A DNA stretch of 64,000 bases, from contig OX639991.1 in the NCBI GenBank assembly GCA_951828585.1, positions 3,318,576 through 3,382,575 on the forward strand, written 5' to 3'. The notes under the pieces are model-generated. The model did not search any database and had not been told where the DNA came from. It saw only the letters and a list, made by a program, of their open reading frames with translations. Positions 8,334-18,435 of the stretch are shown here, piece after piece. The stretch comes from Longimicrobiales bacterium. GTDB taxonomy: Bacteria > Gemmatimonadota > Gemmatimonadetes > Longimicrobiales > Gaopeijiaceae. Both the position numbers and the translations under genes were made by a program. Position 1 is the first letter of the stretch. Every line of letters starts with the position of its first letter.

Positions 8334-9890
8334 CTATCTCCAGCTCAGCATTCCCGTGCGCACAAGACGTCCGTTGCGCTCGAATGCGAGGACGAAGGAC
8401 CGGTTGGCCTGTTGCGTCCGCCGGAGCTCTTCCGCCGCCTCGCGGGCCGACCCCACTCGCCGGTTGTTGACGCCCAGCAGCACGTCGCCGGTGGCCAGCC
8501 CCGTCGTCTCGGAAAGCCTGTCCGAGATCTCCACGACCAGCGCGCCCTCCGACGACGCCAGGCCTCGTTCCGCCTGTATGGCTGCCGTCACCGTGACCAC
8601 CTGCAGGTCCCGCAGTAGTTCGACCCGTTCCGCGGTCACCGAGGGAAGAGGGGCGGCCTGAACCACCACGGGCCTCATCCCCTCCACCGCCAGCTCGATC
8701 CGGTCGCCAGCCCGCAGGTCCAGCATCGCGGCCTCGTAGTCGAGCGGCGTGGCCATGCGGATGGGACCGACCCGCAGGAGCTGCGCACCCGGCCGCACGC
8801 CGGCCTCGGCCGCCGGCGAACCGGCAGTCACCCGCGCGATTCTCACCCCGCGCGAGCGCCCGAAGTTGTCCGCCTCCACCGCATCCACCTGGAACCCCAG
8901 CCAGGCGCGCCTGATCTCGCCATAGTCGGCGAGGTCGCGGGCCACCTTGAGCGCGCGGTCGATGGGAATGGCGAAGCCGAGACCCTCGCTTCCGCCCGAG
9001 CGCGACAGGATGGAGGCGTTGATGCCGATGACCTCGCCGAGCGCGTTGACGAGCGGCCCGCCCGAGTTGCCCGGATTGATCGACGCGTCGGTCTGGATCA
9101 TGCCGAGGTGGAAGCCCTCGTCGTCGTCGCCGGGGACGAGGTGTCGGCCCAGGCCGCTGACCACCCCGGCCGTCACCGAGGGTTCGGGGTTCGAGAGCAG
9201 TCCGCCGAAGGGGTTGCCGATCGCTACCGTCCACTCGCCGATCATCAGGTCGGACGCCGTGCCGAGGGGGGCGACGGGGAGGTCCGCGGCGTTCTGCAGG
9301 ACGAGGACCGCGATGTCGGTGGCGGGGTCGGATCCGGCAAGTTGGGCGTTGAAGTCGCGCCCGTCGGGCAGGGTGACGAGAATCTCTGTCGCTCCGTCTA
9401 CAACGTGGTGATTGGTGAGGACCGTCCCGAGCGGGTCGATGACGAAGCCGGAGCCGAGCCCCTGGGTTTCGCGGAAGGGCAGGTAGTAGGGGTCGAAAAA
9501 GGTGCGGCGCCTGGAACGTTCGCGGCGTCGTACGGCGATGGTGACGACCGCGGGCGCCACGGTGCGGGCGGCGCGCACGATGGCGGTGGTGCGGCTGGCG
9601 GTGAGTTGGGAGGTGGGGTCGGGGTCCTGGGTTGGCGGGAGGGTGTTGGGGAGTGACGATCCGCCCGAGAGCGGCATGCCGAAGCTGCTTGCGCTGGTCC
9701 GGACGGCCTCGGCGGCGACGGGGGCGTCGGCGGAGCTGGCGCGGTCCGCAGAGTTGCTCGCGTCGGGTGCGCGAGGCGCCCCCTCGCACCCGGTGAGCGA
9801 CAGGGCCGCCGCCGTGGCGACAGTCAGAAATGTCAAGTGTAGTTTACACATTGGAAACTGTGGTTTACATGTGATGGCGATTGGGTTCAT
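8334..9890 (-). CDS. HtrA/DegP-like serine protease, lipoprotein
   Basis: A 518-residue trypsin-like protease with PDZ domains. An N-terminal lipobox (LSLTGC, Cys35) predicts membrane anchoring on the periplasmic side. The catalytic triad is H162 (TNHHVV), D192 (ATDIAV) and S276 (NPGNSGGP). Residues about 310-400 and 420-515 fit two PDZ domains. ATG 9850ish (MCKLHL) would give a shorter lipoprotein leader and is equally plausible; neither start has a strong SD. The gene begins nine bases after truA. Role: envelope protein quality control, from family knowledge. Confidence 0.9.
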   Translation of the reverse strand: MNPIAITCKPQFPMCKLHLTFLTVATAAALSLTGCEGAPRAPDASNSADRASSADAPVAAEAVRTSASSFGMPLSGGSSLPNTLPPTQDPDPTSQLTASRTTAIVRAARTVAPAVVTIAVRRRERSRRRTFFDPYYLPFRETQGLGSGFVIDPLGTVLTNHHVVDGATEILVTLPDGRDFNAQLAGSDPATDIAVLVLQNAADLPVAPLGTASDLMIGEWTVAIGNPFGGLLSNPEPSVTAGVVSGLGRHLVPGDDDEGFHLGMIQTDASINPGNSGGPLVNALGEVIGINASILSRSGGSEGLGFAIPIDRALKVARDLADYGEIRRAWLGFQVDAVEADNFGRSRGVRIARVTAGSPAAEAGVRPGAQLLRVGPIRMATPLDYEAAMLDLRAGDRIELAVEGMRPVVVQAAPLPSVTAERVELLRDLQVVTVTAAIQAERGLASSEGALVVEISDRLSETTGLATGDVLLGVNNRRVGSAREAAEELRRTQQANRSFVLAFERNGRLVRTGMLSWR

Positions 9891-9899
9891 GGCGGATCG

Positions 9900-10688
9900 T
9901 CAGACGCTCGCCGCAGGGCCGTCGACGGGATCCGCGGGGTACTCGACCCGGGTCAGGAAAAGCCCCTGCGGGGGCGCCGGACGCGAAGTCCTCAGTTCGG
10001 TGTTTCCGCTCAGCAACAGGGCCATCTCCTCCTCTCTGCGGCGCGCACGCGCAATGTCCACCATGGTTCCTACCAAATATCGCACCATTCGGTGGAGAAA
10101 GCGGTTGGCGGTGATCTCGAAGGCCACGCCCAGGTCGTTCCAGGGGCGCCAGCGGGCGTTGGAGACGTGGCAGGCGTACCCCCGTTGCGGCTGGCCGGAC
10201 TTTGCGAAGGCGCGGAATTCGTGTGTGCCGGTGAGGAGATGTGCGGCCCGGTTGGCGGCGTCGAGGTCGAGGGAGCGGCAGAGGGGCCAGCACCAGCGGC
10301 GGTGGAAGGGGGAGGCGGCGAGCGGCGCCGTGCCGATCCGGTACTCGTAGCTGCGCGCCACCGCGTGGTAGCGTGGGTGGAAACCGTTGGGGACCGGTTC
10401 GATGTCGCGGACCCAGATCGAGCCGCGAAGGAGCGCGTTGAGCGACCGCGCCAGCTCGGTGGCCGTCCAGCTCGCGGGCATCGTCAGGGTGGCGACCTGT
10501 CCCGTGGCGTGCACCCCGCTGTCGGTGCGACCGGAACCGAGGACGGTGCGGTGCTCCCCGGTGAGCCGCAACAGGGCATCCTCGATGGCTCCCTGAACGG
10601 TGGCCGCGCCGGGTTGGAGCTGCCATCCGCGAAAGGCGGCGCCGTCGTAGTGGAGGGTGAGCTTGAAGCGGGTTTCGGGGTGGGTCAT
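9900..10688 (-). CDS. truA: tRNA pseudouridine(38-40) synthase TruA
   Basis: The 262-residue enzyme makes pseudouridine at positions 38-40 of the tRNA anticodon arm. The catalytic Asp lies in GSGRTDSGVHATGQVA, and a second conserved block is NRFLHRMVRYLVGTMVDIA. ATG 10688 (MTHPETRFKLTLHYDG) is preferred over an in-frame start at 10724, because family members begin just before the beta-strand KLTLHYDG. First gene of a minus-strand set with htrA and purB. Confidence 0.92.
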   Translation of the reverse strand: MTHPETRFKLTLHYDGAAFRGWQLQPGAATVQGAIEDALLRLTGEHRTVLGSGRTDSGVHATGQVATLTMPASWTATELARSLNALLRGSIWVRDIEPVPNGFHPRYHAVARSYEYRIGTAPLAASPFHRRWCWPLCRSLDLDAANRAAHLLTGTHEFRAFAKSGQPQRGYACHVSNARWRPWNDLGVAFEITANRFLHRMVRYLVGTMVDIARARRREEEMALLLSGNTELRTSRPAPPQGLFLTRVEYPADPVDGPAASV

Positions 10689-10755
10689 GTCCCGCAAGCT
10701 ACGGTGAGTTGCGGGGTGGCGCATTGGGGGTTGTGGGGGCCGTGTGTGCCCGCGG

Positions 10756-11439
10756 TCAAGTCGACGGCGACGTAGCCGTTTCCAGGAGGCCAGCCTCCAG
10801 AGCGACGCCCACCAATTCCGCCCGCGTCCTGATCTCCAGTTTCCTTCGGATGGCCGACCTGTAGTTGTCCACGGATTTGTGAGCGAGGTGGATCCGGGTC
10901 CCGATCTCCCGTGCCGTGAAGCCCCGGGCGGTCAGAGCCAGGACTTTGCGTTCGTTCTCGTTCAGCCTGGCCAACCGAGCTTCGAGTCCTGACCCGTTGT
11001 TCACGATGCGACGCTGAACCAGCCGGGAGGCACCCCGCGGCAACCGCATCCGGCCGGCGGCGACGAGGTCCACGGCGATCACCAGGTCCTCGGCCGTGCG
11101 GTTCTTGCCGATGCACCCGCCGACGCCTGCTTCGATGATCGGACCCAGTGATTCCCGGTCCTCGGTGTCGGTGAGCACGAGCACGTTGGTTTTCTGCCCT
11201 CGGGCGATCAGTTTCCGGATCGGCGGCAGGCCGTGCCCGCGGAGCATCCCGGAGTCGATGGCCAGAACATCGGGGCTCAGACGGCGCGATAGCCGCACGG
11301 CTTCCTCCACGCAGTCCGTCTCGCCCACGACCGTCATGCGCCCTGTCTCCCGCAGCACCAGTTTCAGCCCCGCGCGAATCATGGCGTGCGTGTCGGCGAG
11401 CACGACCGTTGTTCCCATCTCCATCGACCTGTCCTCCAC
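10756..11439 (-). CDS. LuxR/NarL-type response regulator (orphan)
   Basis: A 227-residue two-domain regulator. The receiver domain has D62 (AIDSGM) as likely phosphoacceptor, D16 of the acidic pocket (ADTHAM; the usual second acid is Thr) and a conserved Lys in CIGKNRT. The C-terminal LuxR HTH is LNENERKVLALTARGFTARE and following, residues about 158-210. ATG 11421 (MEMGTTVV) is an alternative start. No histidine kinase lies next to it. Target genes unknown. Confidence 0.88.
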   Translation of the reverse strand: MEDRSMEMGTTVVLADTHAMIRAGLKLVLRETGRMTVVGETDCVEEAVRLSRRLSPDVLAIDSGMLRGHGLPPIRKLIARGQKTNVLVLTDTEDRESLGPIIEAGVGGCIGKNRTAEDLVIAVDLVAAGRMRLPRGASRLVQRRIVNNGSGLEARLARLNENERKVLALTARGFTAREIGTRIHLAHKSVDNYRSAIRRKLEIRTRAELVGVALEAGLLETATSPST

Positions 11440-11625
11440 GCTTGGGTGGGCTCCGCTCTACCGCACTCGGAGGCAGCATCTTCGCATTCGCCAATTGCTC
11501 ATCGCGCCGCACTGGCACAACAGCGAAGAATGAGCGTTTCTACCCTCCTAAATGCCGAGGCCCCCGGACTTGGGGGGTCACTTTCTGCCATCTGGCCATT
11601 AGCGGCCTGAAATGACCCCGAAAGA

Positions 11626-11665
11626 GCCCTGATTCCAGCCCCCCCGCCCTGATTCCAGCCCCTCC
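11626..11665. repeat. 20-bp tandem duplication upstream of trpD
   Basis: Two adjacent copies of GCCCTGATTCCAGCCCCCCC (11626-11645; the second copy, 11646-11665, differs at one position) lie in the 297-bp gap 11440-11736 between the response-regulator gene and trpD. The rest of the gap holds no gene that I can support. It must contain the divergent promoters, but no clear consensus was seen. Confidence 0.7.
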
Positions 11666-11736
11666 GGCTCCCCCGTGCTACCTTTCGGGATCGGCCGCGT
11701 CCGACGGCGCCATCACCCCAGCCGCCTGCCTACCCG

Positions 11737-12783
11737 TTGACCGAGTCCACCCCCACCCTCGTCCCCCTCCTCGCCAAGGCGGTGCGCGGGGGCGATCTCA
11801 CCTCCGCCGAAGCCCGCGCCGCCTTTGCGCACATTGTCTCCGGCCAGGCCTCACCGATCCAGACCGGCGCCCTCCTGGCCGCCCTCCAGACCAAGGGCCT
11901 CGCCCCCTCCGAGGTGGCGGGCGGCGTCGAAGCGCTCCAAGCGGCCATGATCCCCGTCCCGGCCGCAAACCGGTCCACCCTGGTCGACACCTGCGGCACC
12001 GGCGGCGGCACTGTCTCCACCTTCAACATCTCGACCGCGGCGGCCATCGTGGCGGCGGCGGGCGGGGTGCGGGTCGCCAAGCACGGCAACCGGTCCTTTA
12101 CCTCGAAATGCGGCAGCGCAGATGTGCTGGAGTCGCTCGGCGTCGCGATCGAGCTTTCGCCTGAAGGGGCGGCCGAAGTGCTCGCCGAAGCGGGGATCGT
12201 CTTCATGTTCGCGCCGCTCCATCACCCGGCGGTGCGGCATGTGGCGCCTGTGCGGGAGGCCTTGGGAATCACGACGATCATGAACCTGCTGGGGCCGCTG
12301 GCGAATCCGGCGGGGGCGCGGCGGCAGGTGGTGGGTGTCGCGGATCCCGCGTTCCTGGAACTGGTGGTGCGGGGCCTGGCCGCGTTGGGGCACGAGCGGG
12401 CGATGGTGGTGCACGGGGCGCCGGGGATGGACGAGGTCAGCCCGTGCGGGCCGACCCGGGTGGCGGAGTTACGGGAAGGACGGGTGACGGGATACGAGGT
12501 GACGCCGGAGGACTTCGGTATTGACGCGGTGGATCCGGAGATGTTGGCCGGAGGGGAGCCGGAGGAGAACGCCGCGGTGGTGCGGGCGGTGGTGGAGGGG
12601 GCCGAAGGGGGGCCGGGCCGCTCCGCCGTGTTAGTGAATGCGGCTGCCGCCTTCGTGGTCGCGGATCGTGCCGATTCGCTGGGGGATGGGGTCGCGACGG
12701 CCGCGAACGCCATCGACTCCGGGGCGGCCGCCACCGTCCTGGACAACCTGGTGCGGTCCAGCCAGCGGGTTGCGGGCGGCTGA
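11737..12783 (+). CDS. trpD: Anthranilate phosphoribosyltransferase
   Basis: The 348-residue enzyme transfers phosphoribose from PRPP to anthranilate (tryptophan synthesis). The PRPP/glycine-rich loop is VDTCGTGGGTVSTFNISTA, followed by KHGNRSFTSKCGSADVLE and NLLGPLANPAGARRQVVGV. The only start fitting the family N-terminus is TTG 11737 (TESTPTLVPLLAKAVRGG). It is separated from trpC-F-B-A by an Rpn remnant and the opposite-strand lexA. trpE and trpG are not in the window. Confidence 0.93.
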   Translation: MTESTPTLVPLLAKAVRGGDLTSAEARAAFAHIVSGQASPIQTGALLAALQTKGLAPSEVAGGVEALQAAMIPVPAANRSTLVDTCGTGGGTVSTFNISTAAAIVAAAGGVRVAKHGNRSFTSKCGSADVLESLGVAIELSPEGAAEVLAEAGIVFMFAPLHHPAVRHVAPVREALGITTIMNLLGPLANPAGARRQVVGVADPAFLELVVRGLAALGHERAMVVHGAPGMDEVSPCGPTRVAELREGRVTGYEVTPEDFGIDAVDPEMLAGGEPEENAAVVRAVVEGAEGGPGRSAVLVNAAAAFVVADRADSLGDGVATAANAIDSGAAATVLDNLVRSSQRVAGG

Positions 12784-12944
12784 TTCCGAGCGTCGCAGGA
12801 ATCAGTCCCATTTCACCATGTATCTGTCGCGCGAATAGCCCGACTATCCCCGACACGGGGCGCGTCTGCCGACCCACCGGTCATCTGGCCACGCCCGCCG
12901 ACCATCGCCGTCAGCCAGGGGATCCTCAGTGCCGCGAAAGCACG

Positions 12945-13349
12945 ATGCGGGAGTTGGCGATCCGGTTTCGAGGCCCCGACTACCGGGAGTTGCGCAAGGC
13001 GCTGCGCTCGTGGTTGGCAGGGGCGGCGGAGGTGTGGCAGATTCCAGAAGCCGAGTTGGCGCGAATACAGCCGTGGACCGAGGAGGGAAGGATGTACGAG
13101 CGAATCAGGGAGATGAGGGAGCAGGTACGTCGCGACGGGGTGGAGGAGGGATTGGAGCGTGGTAGGGCCGAGGAGCGGGCCGCCCTGCTGGGGCGCTTGG
13201 CGACCAGAAAGTTCGGAACGGCGGTAGCCGAAGAGCTCTCGCGAATGTTGGAGGGCGTAGGGGATCCTAACCGGATCGCCGAGGTTGCCGATGCCATCAT
13301 TGATTGCGACAGCGGCAAGGAACTGTTTGCCCGCGTAGGGCAGTCGTAG
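12945..13349 (+). pseudogene. Rpn-family recombination-promoting nuclease, C-terminal remnant
   Basis: 134 residues with the charged helical C-terminus typical of Rpn/PD-(D/E)XK transposase-like proteins: EGRMYERIREMREQVRRDG, EEGLERGRAEERAALLGRLA, then a DUF4351-like tail FGTAVAEELSRMLEGV. The nuclease domain that normally precedes this is absent; full-length proteins are around 300 residues. The short upstream segment 12784-12944 has no matching coding frame. I regard it as a truncated gene, although the ORF itself is open and could be translated from ATG 12945. Confidence 0.6.
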
Positions 13350-13352
13350 CTC

Positions 13353-13955
13353 CTAATACTGCCGAATCAGCCCCACCACCACCCCCTGCACCCGCACGTC
13401 GGCCGCGTCCTCGACGATCGGCTCCACGTTCTCGTTGGCGGGCTGCAGGCGGACGCGGTTGCCACTCTCGCGGTAGAGTTTCTTGACCGTGGCGGCCTCG
13501 TCGCGGACCAGCGCGATCACCATTTCGCCGTCGTTGGCGGTCTCGCGGGCGTTGACGACGATGTGGTCGCCGTCGCGGATCTGTTCGTCGATCATGGAGT
13601 CGCCGGAGACGCGCAGGACGTAGTGATCGGCTGCCTTGCGGATCATCTCGCCGGGAATCGCCAGGGTCTCGTTGTCCTGGACGGCCTCGATGGGCATGCC
13701 CGCGGCGACGGTGCCGAGGAGCGGGAGGGGGATGGAAGGCTCGACCTCGGGGGGAAACTCGACGGAGCGGCTCTCGCGGGGCGAGCGGCGGATGTAACCC
13801 TTGCGCTCCAGGTTGCTCAGGTGCTCGTGGACGGTTGCCAGCGAGGTGTAGCCGAACGCTTGACAGATTTCCTCGAAGCTCGGCGCGTAGCCGTTCTCGT
13901 CAATGAAGCCCTTGAGGTAGTCGAGGATCTGCTTCTGGCGTTTTGTGAGAGGCAT
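13353..13955 (-). CDS. lexA: LexA SOS repressor
   Basis: The 200-residue repressor/autoprotease has an N-terminal winged HTH (LTKRQKQILDYLKGF, SFEEICQAFGYTSLATVHEH). The self-cleavage site is A85-G86 (TVAAGMP), with catalytic S120 (SGDSMID) and K158 (ATVKKL). RecA-stimulated cleavage would derepress SOS genes. ATG 13955 gives the standard N-terminus MPLTKRQKQI; longer open frame upstream is spurious. It is transcribed away from trpC, and a candidate operator lies in the shared promoter region (14026-14040). Confidence 0.95.
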   Translation of the reverse strand: MPLTKRQKQILDYLKGFIDENGYAPSFEEICQAFGYTSLATVHEHLSNLERKGYIRRSPRESRSVEFPPEVEPSIPLPLLGTVAAGMPIEAVQDNETLAIPGEMIRKAADHYVLRVSGDSMIDEQIRDGDHIVVNARETANDGEMVIALVRDEAATVKKLYRESGNRVRLQPANENVEPIVEDAADVRVQGVVVGLIRQY

Positions 13956-14025
13956 CGCGCTTTTCCTTATCTTTGGGCGACCGGGCCCGCACGGAGCGGG
14001 ATGCGGGACCGTGCCGCGGCTCACC

Positions 14026-14040
14026 GAACAGGCTCCGAAC
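14026..14040. promoter_or_regulatory. Candidate LexA operator, GTTC-N7-GTTC direct repeat
   Basis: On the lexA strand the promoter region contains GTTC, seven bases, GTTC, 71 bases upstream of the lexA start. This is exactly the direct-repeat form known for alphaproteobacterial LexA. lexA is usually self-regulated, so position and form support an SOS box. It also sits 15 bases before the trpC start. One short match can occur by chance. Confidence 0.45.
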
Positions 14041-14054
14041 AAGGTAACCGAAAC

Positions 14055-14864
14055 TTGACCGAAGTGCAAGCTGAAGGGATTCTCGACCGGATCGTGGCGG
14101 CGAAGCGGGCCGAGGTGAAGGCGCTCAGGACGAAGCGCCGGGATCTCGCCCGGTTTGCCGACGACGCCCCTCCTCCGCGTCCGGTTTTGGCGCCGTTGCG
14201 CGGCAGCGCCCACGTCGGGGTGTTCGCCGAGATGAAGCGGCGGTCGCCGGGGGCGGGGCCGATCGACCCGGGGCTGGACCCGTTGCGACTGTCCGCCGAA
14301 TACGAGGCGGGGGGAGCGTTCGCAATCAGCGTCCTCACCGACGCGATCTGGTTCGCCGGGTCGCTCGGGGATCTTCGCTCCGTGCGGGAAGCGCGCGCGG
14401 TTCCCGTCCTTCGCAAGGACTTCGTGATCGACGACATCCAGGTTACCGAGGCGCGCTCCGCGGGGGCCGACCTGGTGCTCTTGATCGTGCGGATCCTGGA
14501 ACCGGCGCTGCTCGGCGACCTGCGTGCCATGATCCACGACCTGGGCATGACCGCGCTCGTCGAGGCGCACGATGAGTGGGAGGTGGAGGCCGCGCTGGAA
14601 GCCGGTGCGGGGCTGGTCGGCGTCAACAACCGGGATCTCACCGTGTTCCAGACCGATCTCGCGGTCACCGAGCGGCTGGCGCGGTACGTTCCGGGCGACG
14701 TGCTGCTGGTATCGGAGAGCGGGATTCGGAATGTGGATGACGTGGCGCGGGTGGCGGCTGCCGGGGCGGATGCGGTGCTGGTGGGCGAGGCGCTGGTGCG
14801 AAGCGGGTCGCCGGGGGTGGCGGTGGCGGAGATGGCGGTGGTGGGGCGGGAGGGGCGGGGGTGA
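14055..14864 (+). CDS. trpC: Indole-3-glycerol-phosphate synthase
   Basis: The 269-residue TIM-barrel enzyme closes the indole ring in tryptophan synthesis. Recognised blocks: ILDRIVAAKRAEV at the N-terminus, FAEMKRRSPGAGPI (catalytic Lys), ISVLTDAIWFAGS, VLRKDFVIDDIQV, VGVNNRDLTVFQTD, LLVSESGIRNVDD. TTG 14055 or GTG 14064 must be the start because no ATG fits. The open frame further upstream is antisense to lexA. First gene of trpC-F-B-A. Confidence 0.93.
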   Translation: MTEVQAEGILDRIVAAKRAEVKALRTKRRDLARFADDAPPPRPVLAPLRGSAHVGVFAEMKRRSPGAGPIDPGLDPLRLSAEYEAGGAFAISVLTDAIWFAGSLGDLRSVREARAVPVLRKDFVIDDIQVTEARSAGADLVLLIVRILEPALLGDLRAMIHDLGMTALVEAHDEWEVEAALEAGAGLVGVNNRDLTVFQTDLAVTERLARYVPGDVLLVSESGIRNVDDVARVAAAGADAVLVGEALVRSGSPGVAVAEMAVVGREGRG

Positions 14865-14916
14865 TGGAGATGGCGGGCGTGGGGCAGGGTCCGGTCGAGC
14901 CGGGAGGACGGCTGGC

Positions 14917-15590
14917 GTGAGTGCCTGGTCGGGCCCGGACGCGCGGGCAAAGGTGTGCGGGGTGAGGACGCCCCGGGACGCTGCCGCGGTGGAAGCCGCC
15001 GGAGCCGACTTCATGGGGGTGATCCTGTCGCCGGGCTACTTCCGCAGTGTGGAGCCGGCTGATGCCCTTGCGGTCTACGAGGCCGCGCGGGCGCGCCGGG
15101 TGGGGGTGTTCGTGGACGCGCCTGCCGGGGTCGTCGCGAGGACGGCGCGGGATCTGGCGCTGGACGTGGTGCAGCTGGGGGGCGGCGAGACGGTCGCGAC
15201 GGCGGCGCGGGTGGGGGGGGCGGGGGACTGGGCGGTGTGGAAGACGATTCACGCGAAGCCGGGCGGGTCCATGGCGGAAGCGGCCGCCCCCTACGCAGGC
15301 GTCGCCGACGGCATCCTCGTCGACGCCTGGAACCCCTCGCTGCCCGGCGGAACCGGACACACCTTCGCCTGGGACGGGGTGGGCGCGGAGGTGCGCCGCG
15401 CCATCGGTTCCGCGAGCTTCATTGCCGCCGGCGGAATGACCCCCGGGAACGCCGGCGCGGCCGTCGCGGCGCTGGGCCCCGACGTGCTGGACGTCAGCTC
15501 GGGGGTGGAATCGGTGCCCGGCACCAAGGATCCGGCCCGGACGCGCGCCTTCGTCGAGGCGGTTCGGCGCGCGGGCGCTGGAGGACAACA

Positions 15591-15594
<4 letters not shown>
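14917..15594 (+). CDS. trpF: Phosphoribosylanthranilate isomerase
   Basis: 225 residues. It isomerises PRA to CdRP in tryptophan synthesis. The N-terminal catalytic Cys is in [11 protein letters not shown], followed by [17 protein letters not shown]. The general acid is D in [19 protein letters not shown], and the phosphate-binding end is [31 protein letters not shown] 14917 has GGGAGG upstream. Its stop overlaps the trpB start (GTGA). Confidence 0.93.
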
Positions 15595-16775
<1,181 letters not shown>

Positions 16776-16852
16776 CGCCTTGCCGGCCCGGCGCCTCGAC
16801 CTCCTCGGTGCCCGCGCGGATTCGTCCACGGATTGCCAGGAAATACCCGAAA

Positions 16853-17650
16853 ATGTCGCATAGTCGAATCGGGTTGCGCTTCGCGAAGCTGGCGGCGGAG
16901 GGGAGGGCGGGTTTCATCCCCTACGTCACCGCCGGATACCCCACCCTGGACCATACGCGCGACCTGCTCGCCGGGCTCGCCGAGCTGGGCTCCGACGTGA
17001 TCGAGCTCGGCATCCCCTTCAGCGACCCGATGGCCGACGGTCCCACGATTCAGCGTTCCAGCCAGGGCGCCCTCGACGCCGGAACCACGGTGGACGATGT
17101 CTTCCGAGTCCTCGCGGAGCTGCGCCGGACCAGCGACGTGCCGGTGGTTGTCTTCTCCTACCTGAACCCACTGTACGCGCGCGGAGTCGAGACTTTCGTT
17201 CGCGAGGCGGTCGAAGCAGGTGCGGACGGCATCCTGCCCACGGATCTGCCCCTGGGCGCCGATCCGGACCTCGAAATGAGGCTGCTGGAGTCCCCACTGG
17301 ACTTTGTCCGCCTCATCGCGCCGACCACCTACCCGGACCGGGTGCGCGAAATCGCCCATTCCAGCCAGGGTTTCGTGTACTACATCGCCCGCACGGGAGT
17401 GACTGGCGCCCGGGCTGAACTGCGGAGTGACCTGGCCCGGGAGGCCGGTGCCGTGCGCTCAGTCTCGCCGGTCCCCGTAGCGGTGGGATTCGGGGTGTCG
17501 ACGGCGGAGCACGCTCGCGCGGTGGGCGCGGCCGCGGATGCGGCGGTGGTGGGCAGCGCTCTCGTCAACCGCCTGGACGAAGGCGGGGTGGATGGGGCGC
17601 TGGCACTGGCGAGGGAGTTGCGCGGCGCGCTGAACGAGGTGGAGAAATGA
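16853..17650 (+). CDS. trpA: Tryptophan synthase alpha chain
   Basis: The 265-residue TIM barrel cleaves indole-3-glycerol phosphate to indole. Catalytic E51 (VIELGIPFSDP) and D62 (ADGPTIQ) are present, and VYYIARTGVTGAR is the phosphate-binding segment. ATG 16853 is preferred over a GTG 45 bases upstream because it matches the family start and has AGGAAA before it. Its stop overlaps the next ATG (ATGA), so the signal-peptidase gene may be co-transcribed with trp. Confidence 0.95.
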   Translation: MSHSRIGLRFAKLAAEGRAGFIPYVTAGYPTLDHTRDLLAGLAELGSDVIELGIPFSDPMADGPTIQRSSQGALDAGTTVDDVFRVLAELRRTSDVPVVVFSYLNPLYARGVETFVREAVEAGADGILPTDLPLGADPDLEMRLLESPLDFVRLIAPTTYPDRVREIAHSSQGFVYYIARTGVTGARAELRSDLAREAGAVRSVSPVPVAVGFGVSTAEHARAVGAAADAAVVGSALVNRLDEGGVDGALALARELRGALNEVEK

Positions 17651-18435
17651 CCCGTCGGCGAAGAAAGTCTCCAAACGAGGACAAAACAAGCAAGACCATT
17701 GCTCAATCAGTAAAGAAAAAGAAGAGCAAGAAACAGGACAGTCGCGCCCGGAAATCACGTCCTGCGCGGTCCCTGGTCGAATGGATCAAGTCGATGGCGC
17801 TGGCGGTGGGCATCGTCCTGGTGCTGCGCCTCTTCGTCTTCCAGACCTTCTTCATCGACTCGGGTTCCATGCAGAACACGCTGCTGGTCGGCGATTTCGT
17901 CTTCGTCAACCGGCTGGCCATGGGGTCCCCCGTCCCCTTCACCAACCTCCGCATTCCCGGCTACTCCGAACCCCGACGCGGCGAAGTCCTGGTCTTCGAT
18001 CCCCCGCACGACGACACGCTGACCGTCATCAAGCGCCTCATCGGCATGCCGGGCGACACCCTGGAGATGCGGAGCGGACAGCTCTACCTCAACGGCGAGC
18101 CGCGGGACGAGCCCTATGCCGTCAACGACACGACAACCAACGGCTTCGACCCCGACATGCTGTGGCAAAGGGAGATCCTCCTCGGAGGCCCTCGCGACGA
18201 CTACTGGCCCACTCGCGACACCTGGGGCCCGCTCGTGATCCCCGCAGGCCGGTATTTCATGCTGGGCGATTTCCGCTGGGACAGCCTGGATTCGCGCTAC
18301 TGGGGGCTTCTGGAGCGGTGGCGGTTTCGGGGCCGGGCCGTCTTCATCTACTATTCCTACGACCGCGGCGCGATGCGGCCGTTTCCCTGGCTGACCGAGG
18401 TCAGGGGGAGCCGGATCGGAGACCGGATTCGCTGA
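17647..18435 (+). CDS. lepB: Signal peptidase I, divergent paralogue
   Basis: The 262-residue type I signal peptidase has a very basic cytoplasmic leader (about 1-42), one membrane segment (MALAVGIVLVLRLFVFQTFF), catalytic S74 (DSGSMQNTL) and K129 (VIKRLIGMPGD). The late conserved box is GDFRWDSLDSRYWG instead of the usual GDNRDxSxDSR kept by its paralogue at 20733-21542. It starts within the trpA stop codon. It overlaps the convergent rqcH gene end by 35 bases. Confidence 0.9.
   Translation: MTRRRRKSPNEDKTSKTIAQSVKKKKSKKQDSRARKSRPARSLVEWIKSMALAVGIVLVLRLFVFQTFFIDSGSMQNTLLVGDFVFVNRLAMGSPVPFTNLRIPGYSEPRRGEVLVFDPPHDDTLTVIKRLIGMPGDTLEMRSGQLYLNGEPRDEPYAVNDTTTNGFDPDMLWQREILLGGPRDDYWPTRDTWGPLVIPAGRYFMLGDFRWDSLDSRYWGLLERWRFRGRAVFIYYSYDRGAMRPFPWLTEVRGSRIGDRIR

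Noticed and set aside
8340-9789. A very long open frame continuing upstream of purB
   Set aside because: It is the shadow of htrA in another frame, Arg/Pro/Gly-rich as expected for high-GC antisense or shifted frames.
12820-12870. A GCGAATAGCCC...CTATCCCC segment resembling the core of the dispersed repeat
   Set aside because: Only about 20 bases agree, too little to call a third copy.
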